The position numbers were made by a program, and so were the translations under genes. Of a DNA stretch of 7,803 nucleotides, positions 1-5,960 are shown piece after piece (the stretch's first letter is position 1; the number at the start of each line of letters is the position of its first letter). This stretch comes from Burkholderiaceae bacterium. GTDB lineage: Bacteria; Pseudomonadota; Gammaproteobacteria; Burkholderiales; Burkholderiaceae_C. The stretch covers positions 1 through 7,803 of the forward strand of contig JALOSD010000300.1 in the NCBI GenBank assembly GCA_025458585.1, written 5' to 3'. The notes beneath the pieces were generated by a model. That model made no database searches. It saw nothing but the letters and a program-made list of their open reading frames with translations, and had not been told where the DNA came from.

Positions 1-144
1 ATCGTCCGCCGCATCGTCCGCCGCAGCGCCATCGCGAGCTGCGGCGCGACGCCGGCGCACCGGCCTCGCGGCCACCGAAGCCCCGTCGGGGCTAGGCGCC
101 CGCCGCCTCGTCGCGGGGCCCGGCCGGCTGCGGCGCGCCCGCGG
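1..144. other. Left end without a supportable gene
   Basis: The stretch begins with two exact copies of a 12-bp unit, ATCGTCCGCCGC (1-12 and 13-24). A plus-strand frame (3-95) could be the arginine/proline-rich end of a gene entering from the left, and a minus-strand ATG near position 35 could begin a gene leaving to the left. Neither has a recognisable protein, so I call nothing. Confidence 0.4.
79..93. repeat. Short perfect inverted repeat
   Basis: AGCCCC-GTC-GGGGCT forms a 6-bp stem with a 3-nt loop, downstream of the lipoprotein gene on the minus strand. A plus-strand frame ending in TAG at 93-95 runs through it. No T-run is present in either direction, so a terminator role is only possible. 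Confidence 0.3.
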
Positions 145-327
145 TCAGTGGAAGCCGAGGAAGCCCAGGCAGCGCACGGTGTCGTTGGGGTTCTGTTCGC
201 AGTAGCGGCGCAACTCGACGCCAGCCTTCTGCTCGGGCGTCATCGAGGCCGGGCCGGCGCAGCCCGCGGCGACCACCGCAGACATCATCACGGCGAGTCC
301 CGCCAGCGTACGGTTCATCATCGTCAT
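145..327 (-). CDS. Small predicted lipoprotein
   Basis: A 60-residue protein starting MTMMNRT, with a hydrophobic stretch (LAGLAVMMSAVVAAG) ending in a lipobox-like AAGC with Cys23. Signal peptidase II cleavage would leave a 38-residue mature lipoprotein containing two further cysteines, in RYCEQNP and VRCLGFLGFH. The periplasmic part has no recognised domain. AAAGGGA at 332-338, four bases upstream, favours ATG 327; GTG 330 and ATGs at 321 and 318 are alternatives. It is 48 bp after the SDR stop on the same strand. The opposite-strand frames here are low-complexity shadows. The lipoprotein call rests on the signal sequence; the function is unknown. Confidence 0.7.
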   Translation of the reverse strand: MTMMNRTLAGLAVMMSAVVAAGCAGPASMTPEQKAGVELRRYCEQNPNDTVRCLGFLGFH

Positions 328-352
328 CACGTCCCTTTCGTCGGCGGCGACG

Positions 353-380
353 CCGCCCGTATGTCACTCGGCATGTCACT
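353..380 (-). repeat. 12-bp imperfect tandem repeat giving two in-frame stops at the SDR end
   Basis: On the minus strand, AGTGACATGCCG is followed directly by AGTGACATACGG, with two mismatches. Each unit carries TGA in the SDR frame, so the gene ends with a stop and a second in-frame stop four codons later. It looks like a local duplication of the gene end. Confidence 0.5.
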
Positions 381-1113
381 TCACCAGCGGCCGCACCTGC
401 GTGAAGCCGCCATCGACCGCGATCACCTGGCCCGTGACGCGCGAGGCCCCGTCGCTGAGCAGCCACGCGATCACGTCGGCGACCTGCGCCGCGGTCTGCA
501 CGCCGCCGAGCGGGTACTGGCGCCCGGCGGCCTCGCGCATCGCATCGACCTTGAGCATGCCGGCGGTCATCGGCGTATCGGTCATCCCTGGCGCGACGGC
601 GTTGACGCGCAACCCGAGCGGCGCGTAGGTAGCCGCAGCACTGCGTGCAAGCGCCTCGACGCCGCCCTTCGCGGCCGCGATCGCCTCGTGGTTCGCGACG
701 CCGATGCGCGCGACGACCGACGACACGAGCACTGCCGCACCCGGCCGCGGTGTTTCACGCAGCGCGTCGACCCATGCTTGCAAAACGTAGAGCGCACTGT
801 CGAGGTTGACACGCAGCACCTCGCGCATCTGTTCGACCTTCGTGCGGTGCAGCGGCGCGATCAGCGTGCTGCCGACGCAGTGCGCGAGGTGCGTCGGCGC
901 GGCGCCGAGCTGCGCCCTGCACTGCTCGATGGCCGCCGCCGCGCCCTCGGGCGTCGTCGTGTCGGCCGCGATGCGAGCGTCGGCGGCGAGGTCGGCGAGC
1001 GTGTCGGCGCGGCGTCCGACCGCGGCCACGAGGAAGCCTTGCGCGCGCAGCCGCGGCAGCAGCTCGCGGCCGATACCGCCGCGCGCGCCGGTGACGAGCG
1101 CGATCGGCGTCAT
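376..1113 (-). CDS. Short-chain dehydrogenase/reductase-like protein lacking the catalytic Tyr
   Basis: A 245-residue SDR with a Rossmann fold. The nucleotide-binding motif is TGARGGIG (8-15), with a GRR pair at 33-35 that could favour NADP(H). The usual NNAG motif is HCVG (78-81), and Asn103 is present in VNLDSA. Ser132 is in place in LVSSVVA, but the YxxxK motif reads IAAAK (145-149): Lys149 is kept and the catalytic Tyr is Ile. The C-terminal VNAVAPGMTDTPM and VTGQVIAVDGGF are typical SDR elements. I chose the ATG at 1111-1113 because the fold begins there. An upstream start at 1152 would add cysteine-rich sequence overlapping DUF393. The substrate is unknown. The missing Tyr suggests altered chemistry or a binding role. 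Confidence 0.9.
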   Translation of the reverse strand: MTPIALVTGARGGIGRELLPRLRAQGFLVAAVGRRADTLADLAADARIAADTTTPEGAAAAIEQCRAQLGAAPTHLAHCVGSTLIAPLHRTKVEQMREVLRVNLDSALYVLQAWVDALRETPRPGAAVLVSSVVARIGVANHEAIAAAKGGVEALARSAAATYAPLGLRVNAVAPGMTDTPMTAGMLKVDAMREAAGRQYPLGGVQTAAQVADVIAWLLSDGASRVTGQVIAVDGGFTQVRPLVK

Positions 1114-1519
1114 GGCGTCTCTGCAGCGCGGGGCGCAGGCGCAGGAACGCACGGTACGCGCCTTCCATCAGAGCCGGCGCGCCCGGAAGCGCGCCCAGGC
1201 GTGCCAGCACGCGCCAGCCAGGCAGCGCGGCCCACAGCGCGAGGAACGCACGCGCGCCGCTGTCGAGGCGGCCGTCGGCATGACGGACGTGAAAGCGCGC
1301 CAGCAGCTGCTCGCGCGTCGTCCCCGGCGGCAGCTCGGGCAGCGCCGCCATGGCGTCGCCGACGTCGGCGTAGGCGATCGGCTGCAGCGGCGTCAGCGCG
1401 CGGTAGAGACCGATCTCGCGCCGGCACAGCGGACAGCCGCCGTCGTAGAGCACGGTGAGCGCGCCCGTGCACGCGACCTGCGCCGCGGCGGACGTCTCGG
1501 ATGGAAGAGGCGTATTCAT
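1110..1519 (-). CDS. DUF393 (DCC family) thiol-disulfide-type protein, probable frameshift at its 3' end
   Basis: This is a member of the DCC/DUF393 family of small proteins carrying a thioredoxin-like CxxC; the physiological role is unsettled. The N-terminal core reads LTVLYDGGCPLCRREIGLYR (21-40) with Cys29 and Cys32. The rest (FHVRHADGRLDSGARAFLAL, then YRAFLRLRPALQR) covers the whole domain. ATG 1517-1519 gives a family-like N-terminus, and no ribosome binding site is evident. The frame has no stop where the domain ends and stays open to 755 inside the SDR gene, with an arginine-rich meaningless tail. One extra base near 1115-1125 would bring the TGA of ATGA (1110-1113) into frame, giving a 136-residue protein coupled to the SDR start. 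I therefore end it at 1110. A single-base deletion or sequencing error is the likely cause. Confidence 0.8.
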
Positions 1520-1545
1520 ACCGCGATCGTGCCACGAACGAGACT

Positions 1546-1569
1546 CATCGGTTCTTGAGTGAACCAATG
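1546..1569 (-). promoter_or_regulatory. Hairpin in the gap between the photolyase block and DUF393
   Basis: On the minus strand, CATTGGTTC and GAACCGATG form a 9-bp stem with one U-G wobble around a 6-nt loop, ACTCAA. It lies in the 85-bp gap (1520-1604), which is noticeably less GC-rich than its surroundings. A smaller CGGGA-TTGC-TCCCG hairpin is at 1585-1598. No T-run follows, so whether this is a terminator, an attenuator or an operator before DUF393 is not decided by the sequence. Confidence 0.45.
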
Positions 1570-1604
1570 GGTTTAGTCCCGGCACGGGATTGCTCCCGCA
1601 GCGG

Positions 1605-2795
1605 TCAAGCCGTCGACGCGAGCAGGTCGTCGAGACACGTCGCGCCGCGGCTCACGCGGCGCCAGAACTGCGAGAACGACGAGCAGCGCGTCGGCGGATC
1701 GACGAACAGCCGCGGCTCGGCGTCGAGCGCCGCGACGCCGTCGAGAAGCGCGCCGAGGTGCGCGTCGGCGGCGCTGCGCACGGAACGCGCGTGGTGCAGC
1801 GTCGCGCGCAGGTCGTCGGCGCCCGCCCACCACAGGTGGTCGGCGAGCGCCGCCATGCGCGTGGCGACGAAGCGCCAGCGCCTGTCGCCCCAGGGCCAGC
1901 AGCGATGGAAGCCGACCTCGCAGATGCCGATGCGCAGCGTGTCGGGCGGCAGATCGGGCGGCGGCGCGCGAAGCGCCCACGGGTGCACGAGCCACACGTC
2001 GCGGCCGGCGATCGTCGAGCCGCTCGGCGCCGAGCACAGCGCAAGGCCGGGTGGCGGCTCGTGCCACAGGCGCGGCTCGGCGACGCCGTCGGCACGCCCG
2101 GGAGCCTCGACGGCCTGCGGCGAGCGCGCCAGCCGCTCGAGCGCGTCGTAGCCGGTGTCGAGCACGCTGCCGGCGCAGTGCCAGGCGGGCGGGGCGTACT
2201 TGGCGACGTTGTCGGCGTTGAACAGATACGGCTTGCTGCTGCCGGTGCCGGCGACCCACTGCCAGCTCAGGTGGTTGCTCGCGAGATCGCCGTCGAGCAG
2301 GTGCGCATAGAGCCAGTCGGCGCCAGCGCGCCAGTGCACCTTGCGCAGGTGCACCAGGTACGACGCCAGCCACATGCGCGCGTGGTTGTGCAGCCAGCCG
2401 GTGGCGTAGAGCGCGCGTACCGCCTCGTCGACCACCGGCACACCGGTGCGCGCCTCGCGCACGTCGGCAGGCAGCTCGCGCGCGTAGGCCGCGTCGGGCA
2501 GCGGGCCCTCGTGCAGCGACTCGAAGATGCCGTCGCCGGCGCGCTGCCAGACGTGACGGAAGTAGGCGCGCCAGCCGAGCTCGGCGACCAGCTTGTGCTG
2601 CACGTCGAGGGCGTGGCGCTCGGCGAGCACGGTGGCGACGTCGCGCAGCGTCAGGACGCCGTGCGTCAAGTACGGCGACAGCCGCGTGACGGCGCCGTCG
2701 AGGCGGTTGCGCGTGCGCGCGTAGGCGTCGGGGCGGATCCCTGCGAGCCGCGCGTGGGCGGCGTCGAGGGTGGGCGGAAAGCCGTCGGGAAGCAT
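1605..2795 (-). CDS. Photolyase homologue with the FAD-binding domain first and no N-terminal antenna domain
   Basis: A 396-residue photolyase-superfamily protein that begins directly in the helical FAD domain. TRLSPYLTHGVLT (37-49) is the FAD phosphate motif and AELGWRAYFRHVW (71-83) the lesion-contact helix, with Glu72 and Trp75 matching E. coli E274 and W277. ARTGVPVVDEAVRALYATGW is at 115-134, and DGDLASNHLSWQWVAGTG at 168-185 contains Asp168, Asn174 and Trp178 (E. coli D372, N378, W382). Trp155 matches W359. Repair and flavin residues are thus better kept here than in its neighbours. Residues about 240-396 are not FAD domain. They contain GRDVWLVHPWALR and WRFVATRMAALADHL, and may be a displaced alpha/beta domain. 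I prefer ATG 2795, 4 bp after the upstream stop; a GTG at 2822 would add nine residues. Confidence 0.88.
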   Translation of the reverse strand: MLPDGFPPTLDAAHARLAGIRPDAYARTRNRLDGAVTRLSPYLTHGVLTLRDVATVLAERHALDVQHKLVAELGWRAYFRHVWQRAGDGIFESLHEGPLPDAAYARELPADVREARTGVPVVDEAVRALYATGWLHNHARMWLASYLVHLRKVHWRAGADWLYAHLLDGDLASNHLSWQWVAGTGSSKPYLFNADNVAKYAPPAWHCAGSVLDTGYDALERLARSPQAVEAPGRADGVAEPRLWHEPPPGLALCSAPSGSTIAGRDVWLVHPWALRAPPPDLPPDTLRIGICEVGFHRCWPWGDRRWRFVATRMAALADHLWWAGADDLRATLHHARSVRSAADAHLGALLDGVAALDAEPRLFVDPPTRCSSFSQFWRRVSRGATCLDDLLASTA

Positions 2796-2799
2796 CGGG

Positions 2800-4266
2800 T
2801 CAGGGCAGCCCGCCGTGGGCACGCAGGCGGTCGGCGCGCGCCGCGATCGCGGCGCGCTCGGCGGGCGCGAGGCGCGCGAGGTTCTTCACCTGCAGCGCCA
2901 TGCGCGGGTGCTTGGCGAAGCGCTGCTCGTGGCGCGCGAGGAAGTCCCAGTACAGCGTCGTGAACGGGCAGGCGTCGTCGCCGCTGGCCTTCGCCGGCTC
3001 GAAGCGGCAGCCGCGGCAATACGGGCTCATGCGGTCGAGGTACTTGCCGCTGGCCGCATACGGCTTGCTCGCCATCAGGCCGCCGTCGCCGTACTGGCTC
3101 ATGCCCAGCGTGTTCGGCAGCTCGACCCACTCGACGGCGTCGACGTAGACCGCGAGGTACCACGCGTGCACCTCGCGCGGCGCGACGCCGAGCAGCAGCG
3201 CGTACAGCCCAGTGACCATCAGCCGGTGGATGTGGTGCGCGTAGCCGTGCGCGAGCGTGGAGCCGATGGCGTCGGCCAGGCACGCCATCGGCGAGTCGCC
3301 GCTCCAGTAGAACGCCGGCAGCGGTTCGTGCGCATCGAGCGCGTTGAGCCCGAGGTAGCCGGGCATGCGCGTCCAGTAGATGCCGCGCACGTACTCGCGC
3401 CAGCCTAGGACCTGGCGGATGAAGCCCTCGGCGCTCGCGAGCGGCACGTGGTGCAGCCAAGGCTCGCCGGGCCACATCGCGTCCTGGAAGCGGCCGAACG
3501 ACTCGAGGCGTTCGTCGACGAAGATCTCGAGCGCGCGCAACGCCTGCGCGCGCGTCACGGGCCACGCGAACGCGTCGAGCGCGCCGGGGTGGTCGGCGAA
3601 GCGCGCGTCGACGAGCGCGATCACGTCGCGCGTGATCGCGTCGGGCGCGAACGTCGAGCGCGGTGGCACGAACCCGGGGCCGCGCGCGTCGAAGGCCTCG
3701 CGGTTGTCGGCGTCGTAGTTCCACTGGCCGCCGCAGGGCTGGTCGCCCTCCATCAGCACGCGGTGGCGCTGGCGCATCTCGCGGTAGAAGAACTCCATGC
3801 GCAGGCTCTTGCGCGCCTTCGCGTGCGCGGCGAACTGCTCGACGCTGCACAGGAAGTGGCGGTCGGGGCGGATCTCGAGCGGCACGCCGAGCCGCCGTGC
3901 CGCGCCGACCAGCGCCTCGCGCACGCGCCACTCGCCGGGCTCGGTCATCACCAGACGCTGCGGGCGCAGCGCCGCGACGGCGGCTTCGAGCTCGGCGGCG
4001 AGCGTGTGGCGGTTGCCCGCGTCGTCCAGCCGCCGGTAGTGCAGCGCAACGCCGTCGCGGCGCAGGTCGTCGGCGAAGTGGCGCATCGCGCTGAGGAACA
4101 GCGCAATGCGCGCCTTGCCCGAGCGCACGTGCGTCGACTCCTCGTCGACCTCGGCCATCCACACGGCGTCGCGCGCGGCGTCGAAGCCGTCGAACGCCGA
4201 CGACGTGCGGTCGAGCTGGTCGCCGAGCACGAGCACGAGGTGGCGCCGCGGGGTCGGCTCAGGCAC
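2800..4266 (-). CDS. FeS-type cryptochrome/(6-4) photolyase (PhrB/DPRP class), internally shortened
   Basis: A 488-residue member of the iron-sulfur bacterial cryptochrome/photolyase group; Agrobacterium PhrB repairs (6-4) photoproducts. The antenna-side domain begins LVLVLGDQL (10-18), with FLSAMRHFADDLR (57-69) and VMTEPGEWRVRE (106-117). KARKSLRMEFFYREMR (150-165) and GGQWNYDADNRE (179-190) are family signatures. Four cysteines match the 4Fe-4S ligands: Cys329 (in MACL), Cys417-x2-Cys420 and Cys433. GYAHHIHRLMVTG (341-353) and EWVELPNTLGMSQYGDGG follow. Between PWLHH (269-273) and VPLASAEGFIRQ (274-285), about 29 residues found in PhrB are missing, including its HSLLS flavin-site segment, so flavin binding may be impaired. 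The GTG start is supported by a strong ribosome binding site. The next gene begins 4 bp after the stop. Confidence 0.92.
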   Translation of the reverse strand: MPEPTPRRHLVLVLGDQLDRTSSAFDGFDAARDAVWMAEVDEESTHVRSGKARIALFLSAMRHFADDLRRDGVALHYRRLDDAGNRHTLAAELEAAVAALRPQRLVMTEPGEWRVREALVGAARRLGVPLEIRPDRHFLCSVEQFAAHAKARKSLRMEFFYREMRQRHRVLMEGDQPCGGQWNYDADNREAFDARGPGFVPPRSTFAPDAITRDVIALVDARFADHPGALDAFAWPVTRAQALRALEIFVDERLESFGRFQDAMWPGEPWLHHVPLASAEGFIRQVLGWREYVRGIYWTRMPGYLGLNALDAHEPLPAFYWSGDSPMACLADAIGSTLAHGYAHHIHRLMVTGLYALLLGVAPREVHAWYLAVYVDAVEWVELPNTLGMSQYGDGGLMASKPYAASGKYLDRMSPYCRGCRFEPAKASGDDACPFTTLYWDFLARHEQRFAKHPRMALQVKNLARLAPAERAAIAARADRLRAHGGLP

Positions 4267-4438
4267 GGTGCGCCTCCTTCGTCGCGGCGCGGCGCTGGCG
4301 GCACGCGTCGCTGCAGAACTTCACGTCGTCCCAGTTCTTGGCCCACGCCTTGCGCCACACCATCTCGCGCCCGCAGGCCGCGCACACCTTGCGCGGCAGG
4401 GCCTGCTTGTTGCCCTTGAAGCCGAGCCGTGTGGTCAC
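4259..4438 (-). CDS. DUF2256 small cysteine-rich protein
   Basis: A 59-residue protein matching the DUF2256 family, whose genes are often found beside photolyase/cryptochrome genes; the biochemical function is unknown. Conserved residues are visible: Cys19-x2-Cys22, VWRKAW (27-32), W36, and FCSDAC (41-46) with Cys42-x3-Cys46. This arrangement suggests a small metal-binding (zinc or FeS) fold. I chose the GTG start at 4436-4438 because it overlaps the upstream TGA as GTGA, has AGAGG seven bases upstream (4446-4450), and gives a family-like length. The same frame stays open far upstream to 6352, but that part is a shadow of the photolyase. The end overlaps the next gene by 8 nt, implying translational coupling on both sides. 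A role in maturing or assisting the photolyases is only a guess from context. Confidence 0.88.
   Translation of the reverse strand: MTTRLGFKGNKQALPRKVCAACGREMVWRKAWAKNWDDVKFCSDACRQRRAATKEAHRA
4273..4279 (-). promoter_or_regulatory. Ribosome binding site for the FeS photolyase gene
   Basis: The minus strand reads AAGGAGG, then six bases (CGCACC), then GTG. It is the only near-perfect Shine-Dalgarno sequence seen in the block. It fixes the GTG at 4264-4266 as the start, although it lies inside the DUF2256 coding sequence. Confidence 0.8.
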
Positions 4439-5955
4439 GACCCGACCTCTTCGAACAACGCGCGTTGCACCGGCGTCGCCGTCGCCCGGCGCGCCTGCGT
4501 GCGTGGCCGCGTCGTCGGGGGCAGCCCGCTCTTGCGGCTGCCGTGGCGGTCCTGGATCGCGTCGGCCTCGGTGCGGGCCTCGCGCGACGCGCGCAGCGCG
4601 TAGAGCTTGTCCTTGGCCTGCTTCACCGCGGTGCGGTCGACGACGATCGGCGCGGGGTAGTCGCGGCCGATCGTGCAGCCGGCGCGGCCCTGCATCGCGG
4701 CCGGCATGCGCCACGGCTCGGCGACCAAGGCGGCGGGAACGCCGTCGAGTTCGGGCACCCAGCGGCGGATGAAGGTGCCGTCGGGGTCGTGATCGAGCGC
4801 CTGCTTGGTCGGCGAGTAGATGCGCAGCGTGTTGATGCCGGTGGTGCCGCTTTGCATCTGCATCTGGCTCCAGTGGATGCCGGGCTCGAAGTCGAGGAAC
4901 TGCCGCGCCAGGTGCAGGCCCGTCGGCCGCCAGTGCAGCCACAGGTGGTACGACGCGAAGCTGACCAGCATCGCGCGCATGCGGAAGTTGAGCCAGCCGG
5001 TGGCCGTGAGACTGCGCATGCACGCGTCGACCATCGGGTAGCCGGTGCGGCCGTCGCGCCAGGCGTCGAAGCGGCGCTGCGCCTCGGCGTTCCACGCGAC
5101 GCCGTCGCCGGGGCGCAGGCCGTCGCAGACGCGGGCGAAGTTGCGGTGCTCGATCGCCGGCTCGTCTTCGAGCTTCTGCACGAAGTGGCAGTGCCAGCGC
5201 AGCCGACCGGCGAAGCCGCGCAGGTCGTGCGCCTGGTGCACGCTGCGCATCGAGATCGTGCCGAACGCGAGGTGCTCGCTCAACCGGCTGCAGCCGTCGG
5301 CGGCTGCGAGCGGGCTCGACAGGTTTCGCCGGTAGCCGCGGCCGCGGCCGGCGAGGAAGCCGTCGAGCGTCGTCCACGCGGCGCGCTCGCCGGCGGCGGT
5401 CGGCGGATCGACCTGAGGCAGGCCGAGGTCGCGCAGCGTCGGCAGGCCGTCGGCCTGCAGCGGCGCGCCGCGCCAGCGAGCGGGCACGGACACCTCGGGC
5501 GCGTCCATGCGCCGCTGCCAGCGTTGCGCCCAGCCGTCGCGGCTGCGCAGCCGGCGCACGACGCCGGTCTGCGCCAACTCCTGCCACACGACGCCGCGCT
5601 CGCGGCACCAGGCGGCCACCGCCCGGTCGCGGCCCCAGGTCCAGCCGGGCCCGGTCTCCTCGTGACTGAAGAGGTGGGTGAACGCGAAGGACCGCCGCAG
5701 GTCGTCGAACACCTGCGGCACGTCGCCGACCCGCACGACGAGCGGCAGTCCGCGCGCGGCCAGCGTCGCGCGCAACTCGGCGAGCGCGGCGAGCGTCCAC
5801 GCGACGTGGCGCGGGTGGCACTCGGGGCTCGCAAGCCACGCCGGCTCGATCACGAACAGCGCCAGCGCCTCGTCCGCGACCGCGGCGGCCGCGAGCGCCG
5901 CGTGGTCGCGACACCGCAGGTCGCGCTTGAGCCAGACCACCCCCCTTGCCGCCAT
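4435..5955 (-). CDS. Divergent cryptochrome/deoxyribodipyrimidine photolyase family flavoprotein
   Basis: A 506-residue, two-domain photolyase/cryptochrome. The N-terminal alpha/beta antenna domain opens with GVVWLKRDLRCRDHAAL (5-21) and runs to about residue 130. The FAD-binding helical domain includes SRLSEHLAFGTIS (223-235), WRDGRTGYPMVDACMRSL (299-316), TGWLNFRMRAM (319-329), GIHWSQMQMQSGTTGIN (359-375) and GTFIRRWVPEL (393-403). Trp288, Trp342 and Trp362 sit roughly where the E. coli electron-transfer triad W306/W359/W382 falls. The canonical DLA.NNGGWQW motif is replaced by the GIHWSQMQMQSG version, and the lesion-contacting E..WR region is HFVQKLED (257-264). It therefore belongs to a branch away from classical class I enzymes. 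Blue-light CPD repair is the likely role, but a photoreceptor role is possible. The tail is arginine-rich. The stop overlaps DUF2256 as GTGA. Confidence 0.9.
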   Translation of the reverse strand: MAARGVVWLKRDLRCRDHAALAAAAVADEALALFVIEPAWLASPECHPRHVAWTLAALAELRATLAARGLPLVVRVGDVPQVFDDLRRSFAFTHLFSHEETGPGWTWGRDRAVAAWCRERGVVWQELAQTGVVRRLRSRDGWAQRWQRRMDAPEVSVPARWRGAPLQADGLPTLRDLGLPQVDPPTAAGERAAWTTLDGFLAGRGRGYRRNLSSPLAAADGCSRLSEHLAFGTISMRSVHQAHDLRGFAGRLRWHCHFVQKLEDEPAIEHRNFARVCDGLRPGDGVAWNAEAQRRFDAWRDGRTGYPMVDACMRSLTATGWLNFRMRAMLVSFASYHLWLHWRPTGLHLARQFLDFEPGIHWSQMQMQSGTTGINTLRIYSPTKQALDHDPDGTFIRRWVPELDGVPAALVAEPWRMPAAMQGRAGCTIGRDYPAPIVVDRTAVKQAKDKLYALRASREARTEADAIQDRHGSRKSGLPPTTRPRTQARRATATPVQRALFEEVGS

Positions 5956-5960
5956 CGCGC

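Noticed and set aside
148..1458. 436-codon plus-strand open frame over the lipoprotein, SDR and DUF393
   Set aside because: Arg/His/Ala-rich with no motif; antisense shadow of three genes with clear signatures.
1590..2963. 457-codon plus-strand open frame opposite the FAD-first photolyase
   Set aside because: No family features and biased composition; antisense to a well-supported gene.
2666..4162. 498-codon minus-strand frame overlapping the FeS photolyase
   Set aside because: Arginine-rich shadow frame. The other frame carries clear family motifs and the strong ribosome binding site.
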